Assembly: GCF_001673315.1 (NCBI RefSeq)
Contig: NZ_LZLQ01000088.1
Coordinates: 1-64,000, forward strand
Length of the DNA: 64,000 nt
DNA from: Mycobacterium asiaticum
GTDB lineage: Bacteria > Actinomycetota > Actinomycetes > Mycobacteriales > Mycobacteriaceae
Direction: 5' to 3'
The notes under the pieces are model-generated. The model searched no databases. It was not told the DNA's origin and saw only the letters and a list, made by a program, of their open reading frames with translations. Made by a program: the position numbers and the translations under genes. Position 1 is the stretch's first letter. Every line of letters starts with the position of its first letter. Below are positions 57,828-64,000 of the stretch, piece by piece.

Positions 57828-58013
57828 TCACCAACTGCTCTTCTGAACGCCAGGCAGTTCACCCGCGTGCGCCATCTCGCGCAGGCAGATCCTGCACAGC
57901 CCGAATTTGCGGAACACCGCGCGCGGACGACCGCACTTGCTGCAGCGCGTGTAGCCGCGCACCGCGAACTTCGGCTTGCGTGCGGCCTTGTTGACCAATG
58001 CCTTCTTCGCCAT
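57828..58013 (-). CDS. rpsN: 30S ribosomal protein S14, zinc form (type Z)
   Basis: 61 residues read from the minus strand: ATG at 58013, [20 protein letters not shown], ending LPGVQKSSW. The two CxxC pairs (CSKC and CRIC) make this the zinc-binding short S14. Its position between rplE and rpsH is the standard one. Confidence 0.96.
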
Positions 58014-58017
58014 CTGC

Positions 58018-58590
58018 TCAGTTCTCCTTGAAGGGAAAGCCGAGGGCCCGCAACAGCGCCCGTCCCTCGTCGTCGTTCGTCGCCGAGGTGACGACGTTGA
58101 TGTCCATGCCGCGGACCCGGTCGATCTTGTCGACGTCGATCTCGTGGAACACCGACTGTTCGGCGAGACCGAAGGTGTAGTTGCCGACACCGTCGAACTG
58201 CTTGGGCGACAACCCGCGGAAGTCTCTGATGCGGGGCAGCGCGATCGAGGTGAGCCGGTCCAGGAACTCCCACATCCGGTCGCCACGCAGCGTCACCCGT
58301 GCCCCGATCGGCATTCCCTCGCGCAACTTGAACTGCGCGATGGACTTTCGCGCCTTGCGAATCTCGGGACGTTGCCCGGTGATCAGCGCCAAGTCGTTGA
58401 CGGCACCGTTGATCAACTTCGCGTCACGCGCGGCTTCGCCGACACCCATGTTGACCACGACCTTGGTCACCGTCGGGATCTGCATGACGTTGGCGTAGTT
58501 GAACTGCTTGTGCAACGCGTCGCGGATCTCGCTGCGGTAGCGCTCTTTCAAGCGCGGCTGCGTCTTCATGTCAGCCTCTGCTGTGGTCAT
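58018..58590 (-). CDS. rplE: 50S ribosomal protein L5
   Basis: 190 residues with [39 protein letters not shown] and the C-terminal [16 protein letters not shown]5 binds 5S rRNA and contacts the P-site tRNA. The first start ([14 protein letters not shown]) is used; the Met at residue 8 is an alternative. It is one base downstream of rplX. Confidence 0.96.
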
Positions 58591-58591
58591 G

Positions 58592-58909
58592 TCAGATGTC
58601 CTTGCCGTTGCGCTTCGAGATACGGACCCGCTTGCCGGTCTCCTCGTCTACGCGGTAGCCGATGCGGGTGGGCGTGCCGTCCGAATCAACAACCATCACG
58701 TTGGAGACGTGGATCGGCGCTTCCTGGGTGACGATGCCACCCGAGCGGGCGCCGCGCTGGTTGGTCGATACGGCGGTGTGCTTCTTGATCCGGTTGACGC
58801 CTTCGACCAGCACCCGATTGCGATCCGGGTAAGCCTGAATGACCTTGCCCTTGGCGCCCTTGTCTTTGCCGGCGATGACGAGCACGGTGTCGCCTTTGTG
58901 GACCTTCAT
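58592..58909 (-). CDS. rplX: 50S ribosomal protein L24
   Basis: 105 residues beginning [20 protein letters not shown], the KOW-type RNA-binding motif, and ending [12 protein letters not shown]. It nucleates large-subunit assembly. It begins immediately after the rplN stop codon. Confidence 0.97.
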   Translation of the reverse strand: MKVHKGDTVLVIAGKDKGAKGKVIQAYPDRNRVLVEGVNRIKKHTAVSTNQRGARSGGIVTQEAPIHVSNVMVVDSDGTPTRIGYRVDEETGKRVRISKRNGKDI

Positions 58910-59278
58910 CTACAACACCTCCGGGGCCAGCGAGATGATCTTCATGAACTTCTTCTCCCGCAACTCGCGGCCGACCGGGCCGAAGATGCGCGTTCCGCGC
59001 GGGTCGTTGTCGGGCTTGATGATCACTGCGGCGTTCTCGTCGAACTTGATGTAGCTACCGTCGGGCCGCCGGCGTTCCTTGACGGTGCGCACCACAACAG
59101 CCTTGACGACGTCTCCCCGCTTGACGTTGCCGCCCGGGATGGCGTCCTTGACCGTGGCCACGATGACATCACCGATCCCGGCGTAGCGCCGCGATGAACC
59201 ACCGAGCACCCGGATGCACAAGATCTCCTTGGCGCCGGTGTTGTCGGCGACCTTGAGCCGCGATTCCTGCTGAATCAC
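58910..59278 (-). CDS. rplN: 50S ribosomal protein L14
   Basis: 122 residues from the GTG at 59278 ([19 protein letters not shown]), equal to the family length, with AGGAGAT about six bases before. It contains the L14 signature [17 protein letters not shown]. It is the first gene of this spc block. The upstream frame to 59386 is not conserved. Confidence 0.97.
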   Translation of the reverse strand: MIQQESRLKVADNTGAKEILCIRVLGGSSRRYAGIGDVIVATVKDAIPGGNVKRGDVVKAVVVRTVKERRRPDGSYIKFDENAAVIIKPDNDPRGTRIFGPVGRELREKKFMKIISLAPEVL

Positions 59279-59517
59279 TAGATCTCCTGACCTGGTTGAC
59301 GTGTGCGCGGCAAGAGAACAGGCGGTATGGGCCCAACGCGGGCACAACCGACAGCAGCACAAGCCTTGCGCGGTCTTGACAAGCATTCGTTCCCGAAGGG
59401 CACGCGGGGCCGGACGTTTGCACGAACCAGCCGAGGTCTGCCCAAGGCAACCCCTAGAGTCTAGGGGACGAGCAGCTCAGCGCCAAATTGGCGGACGACC
59501 GACACCGTTTCTGAGGG
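59279..59517. promoter_or_regulatory. Promoter region of the spc ribosomal operon
   Basis: 239 bases without a gene between the DUF4436 gene and rplN, both on the minus strand. It should contain the rplN promoter. The only clear structure is a 17-base palindrome at 59451-59467. Individual promoter boxes were not assigned. Confidence 0.5.
59451..59467. terminator. Perfect 17-base palindrome
   Basis: CCCCTAGA, one central base, TCTAGGGG. It lies 51 bases beyond the stop of the DUF4436 gene and about 170 bases before rplN. As RNA it could only form an almost loop-less stem and has no U-tract, so an operator for a dimeric DNA-binding protein is as likely as a terminator. Confidence 0.4.
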
Positions 59518-60459
59518 TCAGTCCGACTGTTTTCGATAGGCCAGGATGAACAGCGTCATCGCGACGATCAGGGCCAGCAGCACCCACAGCGTTACGGCCT
59601 GATCCACCCAGGAACCTTCTGGTGGCTTGCCCGGGAAGATATTTCGCAGCGGGACGACCGCGAACAGCATGGCGGCGAACCACGACACGAACGGCGGCAT
59701 GAACTTCTTTTTGCCCAACACCATTGGGATTGAGACCCACAACGCCAACGCCGGCAGCGAGATAAGCACCAGCACAATGCCCAGGTCGAAGATCAACGTG
59801 CTTTTCGACCGGTGCAGCGTGATGATCACGTCGTCCGGACGGGGGTCGGTCTGGGTCGACTCGCCGACTCGCCGGACGCTGACGTCCCAGCCTCCGACCT
59901 CACCGATCACCTCGACGCGTGCGTCCTCCTTGACGCGGTTCGGTCCAGTGCCTGAATACACTTCGGCTTGGATGGTTCCGGTCGTATACGAGTCAAACGG
60001 CCAGTTGGCGGGATCGCCTTCGGCGTCAAGATACGTGCTCTGTTGCGCGGGTGACTTACCCACCGGATATTGCAGATCACCCAAATCATTCTCGGGATAG
60101 AGACGCACGGTGAGATCCTGGGTCAGCGTGTGAAACTCCTTGTCGACCTTCGACTGTTCGGGACTGACGAGAACACTCACCTTCAGACGGTTGTTGACCG
60201 TGTCGAGTTCCTCCACCTTCACCTGCACGACAGTGTCTTCGACAGTGCCTAGGTCCGCCGGGGGCAGCGGTTCGGCCGAAGTGGCCAATAAGTGGACGCC
60301 GACCAACGAGATCACATACACGGCCACCACGGCCAGGATCACGCCGAGATCGACCAGCAGGCGCCTTCCCCGCCTCTCCGGCCGGGGTTGTCCCGGTTGC
60401 GGCGTGCTTTGCGGCGGCGCGCTTTGCGGCGGTGCGGGCGGCGGGGCCTGATGACTCAT
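59518..60459 (-). CDS. DUF4436-type membrane protein (Rv0713-like)
   Basis: 313 residues from the ATG at 60459, the same size as Rv0713. A Pro/Gln-rich cytoplasmic start is followed by a membrane helix (LLVDLGVILAVVAVYVISLV), an extracytoplasmic domain of about 160 residues (VQVKVEELDTVNNRLKVSVL, split in two as VQVKVEELD and LKVSVLVSP), and three C-terminal helices (IFDLGIVLVLISLPALALWV, SWFAAMLFAVVPL, VTLWVLLALIVAMTLFIL). Function unknown. It lies between the FGE gene and the ribosomal genes on the same strand. Confidence 0.85.
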   Translation of the reverse strand: MSHQAPPPAPPQSAPPQSTPQPGQPRPERRGRRLLVDLGVILAVVAVYVISLVGVHLLATSAEPLPPADLGTVEDTVVQVKVEELDTVNNRLKVSVLVSPEQSKVDKEFHTLTQDLTVRLYPENDLGDLQYPVGKSPAQQSTYLDAEGDPANWPFDSYTTGTIQAEVYSGTGPNRVKEDARVEVIGEVGGWDVSVRRVGESTQTDPRPDDVIITLHRSKSTLIFDLGIVLVLISLPALALWVSIPMVLGKKKFMPPFVSWFAAMLFAVVPLRNIFPGKPPEGSWVDQAVTLWVLLALIVAMTLFILAYRKQSD

Positions 60460-60561
60460 CGGACACGGCCTTTCGGTGGAAGCGCGGGGGTTTGCTGGCG
60501 AAAGGCTATTGAAACGCATAGCTATTGCGGCCGCAATGCGCCGCGGCGTTCGCGGGCAGAT

Positions 60562-61455
60562 TTATCCGGCGCGAGTTGAATCCAGCACGCAGCGGAATCC
60601 GATATGGGTGGTAGCAGTGTCCTGGGATTGCGGCGAGCGTGCCGCGGGCCGGTAGCGATGACAGTATTCCGGCGCGCACAGGTGCGAGCCGCCCTTGAGG
60701 GTCTGGCTGATCGACGGGTCGGCCGGCTTGGCCGGAGCACAGCACGACTTCGGCGGCTGGTCGATTCGGTGGTGGGCACTGAACTCCGTCGTGGTCCATT
60801 CCCAGACGTTGCCGATCATGTCGGACAGGCCGAAGCCGTTGGGCGGAAACGTCCCCACCGGCGAGGTACCGATCCAGCCCAGGGCGCCATCGTTGCGGTA
60901 GGGGAACCGCCCCTGCCAGGTATTTGCCATCAGCCGTCCGTCGGGCTTTTCATCGTCGCCCCACGCGTACCGGTCCGCTACCCCGGCGCGGGCGGCGTAC
61001 TCCCATTCCGCTTCGGTCGGCAGCCGCCGCCCCACCCATCGCGCATAGGCTGCCGCGTCGGAATACGCCACTTGCACGACCGGGTGATCGGCCCGGTCGC
61101 AGATGTCACTGTCCGGACCGAACGGGTGGCGCCAGCTCGCGCCCGGCGCCCAGTCCCACCAGCGCCGCCAGTCGCGCAGGTCGACCGGCCCCTGGGTCGG
61201 GCGGAACACCATGGCACCGGGACTTAGGTCAGCAGGATTGGCCCCTGGATACAGGGCAGGGTCGAGGGCCTGCTCGGCCACCGTGACATAACTTGTCGCA
61301 TCGACGAATTCGGCGAACTGCGCATTGGTCACCGGGTGGCGTTCGATTGCGAAAGCTGCCACCGTCGCGGTATGGATCGGCGCCTCTTCGGGATAGAAGC
61401 TGGTCGACCCCATGCGGAACGATCCCCCAGGCAGCTCCACCAGCTCGGTCGACAC
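60562..61455 (-). CDS. Formylglycine-generating enzyme (sulfatase maturase)
   Basis: 297 residues from the GTG at 61455 (VSTELVELPGGSFRMGST), matching the start of Rv0712. FGE-sulfatase domain motifs: RHPVTNAQFAEFVDAT, RRLPTEAEWEYAAR, MIGNVWEWTT, and the catalytic Cys pair in GGSHLCAPEYCHRYRP (Cys-x4-Cys). It oxidises the Cys in the CxPxR motif of sulfatases to formylglycine using copper and O2. It lies 101 bases downstream of atsA, its probable client, on the same strand. Confidence 0.95.
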   Translation of the reverse strand: MSTELVELPGGSFRMGSTSFYPEEAPIHTATVAAFAIERHPVTNAQFAEFVDATSYVTVAEQALDPALYPGANPADLSPGAMVFRPTQGPVDLRDWRRWWDWAPGASWRHPFGPDSDICDRADHPVVQVAYSDAAAYARWVGRRLPTEAEWEYAARAGVADRYAWGDDEKPDGRLMANTWQGRFPYRNDGALGWIGTSPVGTFPPNGFGLSDMIGNVWEWTTTEFSAHHRIDQPPKSCCAPAKPADPSISQTLKGGSHLCAPEYCHRYRPAARSPQSQDTATTHIGFRCVLDSTRAG

Positions 61456-61556
61456 CGTTTCAGGGTATGTCGACCGCCGACTCCCCGCTGTGGGACTAGC
61501 AGCCGGCCGTGCCGGATCGCGATCAGCCGCGGTCGGCCGCGCCACGGGCCGGCCGG

Positions 61557-63932
61557 TCAGTCGCGCGAAAAGGCAAGCGCGAGATCCTTTTCCACGTCTT
61601 CGTAGGGCCGACCCGAAAGGTCCATCGCAACTTGGGCGATGGTGCCGCCGGTGAACTCGAATGGCGCCACGTATCGGCTGGATACTCCCGAACCGCCGTT
61701 GCGCCCAACCGTGATCCCGGCACCGGCCAACCCGAACGTTCCGGGATGGGTGATGACCTCGGGAAGCATCCCGACCGGGTGCTCGTCGAAGTACAAGGTG
61801 ACGATGCCTACCGGGGTGTGGCTGTCCGGGACGGTCCCGGTGCGTTCGTAGCGAACGCCGAGCAGATGGTGGCCCAGGGGGACCGGGCCGTTGGACTGCA
61901 CCAGCTGCTGGCGTTCACCGAGGAAGTTGTACACGTACTGCAGGCGCCCGTCCTGGATGAACAGCACGTGCCCGCCATGTGCGCCGCCCTGCTTGAACAA
62001 CACCCCCTCGGCGCCGGTGGTGTCCAGGGTGACCTCGGCTACCACCGCAAACGACCGCCCGCGAATCTCGGCAGCAGCGCCGATCCCGACGTCGGCACAG
62101 TCGGGGTAGTAGAGGTAGCTGTCCCGCTCGCCCACCAGATAGGGCCGCGAGCGCGACAGCGTCTCGAAGATGTTCAGGTCGGCCAGCGGCAGTCCGTTGT
62201 ACTTGGCTGCCTCGGAAAACCACAACTCTTTGAGTTCCTCGAGCTTGTCCGGATGCTCAGAAGCCAGGTCATGGCACTGGCTGCGGTCACTCTCGATGTG
62301 GAACAACTCCCACCGGTCCTGGTCGAAGTGCGACCAGCCCGCGGGCGTGGCCGCATGCACAGTGTTGGCGAACCATCCCTGGTGCCAGATCCCACGGGTA
62401 CCCAGCATGGTGTAGAACTGCGTGGCCTTTCCGGTGTCGGCGGACGGATCTTCAAGCGCCGCTTTGAAACTCACACCGTCCAAGGGTTTCTGCACAATGC
62501 CTTTGACGGTGTCCGGCGGGGTCATGCCGAGCAGGTCGTAGACGGTCGGGGTGATGTCGCTGACGTTGACGTAGTTGTCCCGAACCTCACCGTGCGCGGC
62601 AATTCCGTTGGGCCAGGAGATGATCGCGGAGTCGGCGATACCGCCCTCGTGAGATGCGTAGCGCTTGAACAATTTATAGGGGGTGTTGAAGGCCATCGCC
62701 CACCCGATTGGGTAGTGGTTGTAGGTTTGCGGCCCGCCTAGGTGGTCGAACAGTCGCATGCTCTCTTCGACGGTGTCGATGTAGCCGTTGAAGAATTTGC
62801 CTTCGTTGACCGACCCGTTCGGGCCGCCCTCGCCGCTGGCACCGTTGTCGGAGATGACCACAATGATGGTGTTGTCCAGCTGGCCGGATTCCTCCAGATA
62901 ATCCAGGATGCGACCGATCTGGGCATCGGTGTAGCTCAGGAAGCCGGCGAACACCTCGGCCATCCGGCTGAACAACCGCTTCTCTTCGTCACTGAGTCCG
63001 TCCCACGGCCGCACCGTGTCCTGCAGCGGCCACGGCTCCCCCTGTGGCCCCTTGACGTCGAGGTAAGGGTTGACCGGAGACAATTCGGTGTCCGGGGGAA
63101 CGATCCCCATCGCCTTTTGCTTCTCCAGGGTGATCTCGCGGTACTTCTCATAGCCCATGTCGAAAACACCGTCGTACTTGTCGGCCCATTCGGAGAACAC
63201 GTGATGCGGAGCGTGGCCGGCCCCGGGGCAGACGTAGCTGAACCACGGCTTGTCCGGCGCGATCACCTTGGCATCGCGGATGAACTGAATTGTTCTGTCC
63301 GCCAGGTCTTTCGACAGATGATAATCGTCCTCGGGGGTACCCGGCGGGTTTACCGGGTGATTGTCGTACATCAGGTCGGGATACCACTGGTCGGTCTCAC
63401 CGCCCATGAAACCGTAGAAGCGTTCAAAGCCCCGCGAGGTAGGCCAATGCCGTTTGGTCGCAGCCATACTCGACTCTTCGAGCGGGGTCAGATGCCACTT
63501 ACCGACGCAGTAGGTGTTGTAGCCGTGTTCGTTCAGCACTTCCGAGAGCAGAGCGGTATCGGCCGGGATACGGCCGTTGCAGTTGGGGAACCCGTCGGTG
63601 AACTCTTCGATGGTCGCCATGCCGACTGTGGTCGCGTTGCGGCCGGTCAGCAACGACGCCCGCGTCGGCGAGCACAACGCCGTGGTGTGGAACTGCGTCA
63701 GCCGCACCCCGCGTTCGGCGATCCTGCTCATCGCGGGCATCTCGACCAGACCACCGAAGCAGTCCCACGTCGCGATGCCGGTGTCATCCCACACCAGATA
63801 GAGAACGTTCGGCGCATTCGCCGGTGCGGTGGGCGCCGCATAAGGACCCCAATCCGGCTTCGAATCACGGATGTCTAGCTCGATCTCGCCCCGAAACTGA
63901 CCCGATTCTTCCGACCCCGACTGCCCCGTCAT
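61557..63932 (-). CDS. atsA: Arylsulfatase AtsA
   Basis: 791 residues. The formylglycine site is ALCSPTRASLLTGRN (Cys at about residue 86), the exact CxPxR substrate motif for the adjacent maturase; VLYLVWDDTGIATWDCFGG supplies metal-binding Asp residues, and IVVISDNGASGEGG the third metal pair. A C-terminal domain of about 200 residues follows the catalytic domain, as in Rv0711. It hydrolyses sulfate esters; the natural substrate is unknown. No signal peptide is seen, so it is probably cytoplasmic. Confidence 0.95.
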   Translation of the reverse strand: MTGQSGSEESGQFRGEIELDIRDSKPDWGPYAAPTAPANAPNVLYLVWDDTGIATWDCFGGLVEMPAMSRIAERGVRLTQFHTTALCSPTRASLLTGRNATTVGMATIEEFTDGFPNCNGRIPADTALLSEVLNEHGYNTYCVGKWHLTPLEESSMAATKRHWPTSRGFERFYGFMGGETDQWYPDLMYDNHPVNPPGTPEDDYHLSKDLADRTIQFIRDAKVIAPDKPWFSYVCPGAGHAPHHVFSEWADKYDGVFDMGYEKYREITLEKQKAMGIVPPDTELSPVNPYLDVKGPQGEPWPLQDTVRPWDGLSDEEKRLFSRMAEVFAGFLSYTDAQIGRILDYLEESGQLDNTIIVVISDNGASGEGGPNGSVNEGKFFNGYIDTVEESMRLFDHLGGPQTYNHYPIGWAMAFNTPYKLFKRYASHEGGIADSAIISWPNGIAAHGEVRDNYVNVSDITPTVYDLLGMTPPDTVKGIVQKPLDGVSFKAALEDPSADTGKATQFYTMLGTRGIWHQGWFANTVHAATPAGWSHFDQDRWELFHIESDRSQCHDLASEHPDKLEELKELWFSEAAKYNGLPLADLNIFETLSRSRPYLVGERDSYLYYPDCADVGIGAAAEIRGRSFAVVAEVTLDTTGAEGVLFKQGGAHGGHVLFIQDGRLQYVYNFLGERQQLVQSNGPVPLGHHLLGVRYERTGTVPDSHTPVGIVTLYFDEHPVGMLPEVITHPGTFGLAGAGITVGRNGGSGVSSRYVAPFEFTGGTIAQVAMDLSGRPYEDVEKDLALAFSRD

Positions 63933-64000
63933 ATGCCGCCAGCCTCACCTAGAAATGGACGATCCGATTGTCCGTGCACATTACCCGCGCCGGATAGTAA
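63933..64000. other. Right edge, upstream of atsA
   Basis: The last 68 bases hold no gene. They should include the atsA promoter and leader; boxes are not resolvable. Confidence 0.5.

Overview
The window is a high-GC chromosomal segment of a Mycobacterium, most likely a slow grower of the M. marinum/M. kansasii type. The evidence is an ESX-4 type VII secretion locus, WXG100 genes, a PE_PGRS protein, a cutinase, F420-dependent luciferase-like enzymes, mycobacterial SAM methyltransferases, MmsA/FadE9/MmsB, SigL/RslA, and many GTG starts with 4-base overlaps. Almost every housekeeping gene has an obvious M. tuberculosis counterpart; gene names and protein lengths of that species are from memory. 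In M. tuberculosis the left half corresponds to Rv3441c-Rv3465 and the right half to Rv0753c-Rv0711, two distant loci. Here they form one block, so the spc ribosomal operon and the infA-rpmJ-rpsM-rpsK-rpsD-rpoA-rplQ-truA operon lie on the same strand about 35 kb apart.

Layout. 1-1512: a type VII-associated gene pair broken by an inversion. 1563-4741: glmM, rpsI, rplM, esxT, esxU. 4793-13653: ESX-4 core (Rv3446c-like, eccC4, eccD4, mycP4, eccB4). 13738-14568: cutinase. 14634-19371: truA and the alpha operon back to infA. 19612-22972: two tandem F420-dependent oxidoreductase paralogues, then rmlB and rmlC. 23436-24878: a PE_PGRS protein with an aspartic protease domain. 24994-28578: valine catabolism genes mmsA-fadE9-mmsB. 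28586-38651: a MarR regulator, an unusual biosynthetic cluster and sigL/rslA. 38679-41349: mapA-adk-secY. 41605-52279: four SAM methyltransferase paralogues interspersed with a GNAT protein, xylB-serA2-fucA, and a beta-lactamase-fold hydrolase/P450/TetR group. 52273-55054: sppA and an F420-dependent enzyme. 55070-59278: the spc operon rplO to rplN. 59518-63932: a DUF4436 membrane protein, a formylglycine-generating enzyme and the sulfatase AtsA.

The most interesting part is 29123-38651. Between rslA and the MarR gene lie a ThDP enzyme, a flavin monooxygenase, a berberine-bridge-type oxidase, a second RslA-like anti-sigma factor with altered zinc ligands, an SRPBCC cyclase-like protein, a KAS III-like protein without the usual active-site His, and a HisC-like aminotransferase. 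Four sites with the layout TGAAC(C/T)-N16-CGT(G/T)(T/G)(C/T), matching the SigL consensus as I recall it, precede sigL, the ThDP gene, the second anti-sigma gene and the SRPBCC gene, always with a 16-base spacer. I infer that this is a SigL-controlled small-molecule pathway with a feedback anti-sigma paralogue; the product cannot be read from the sequence.
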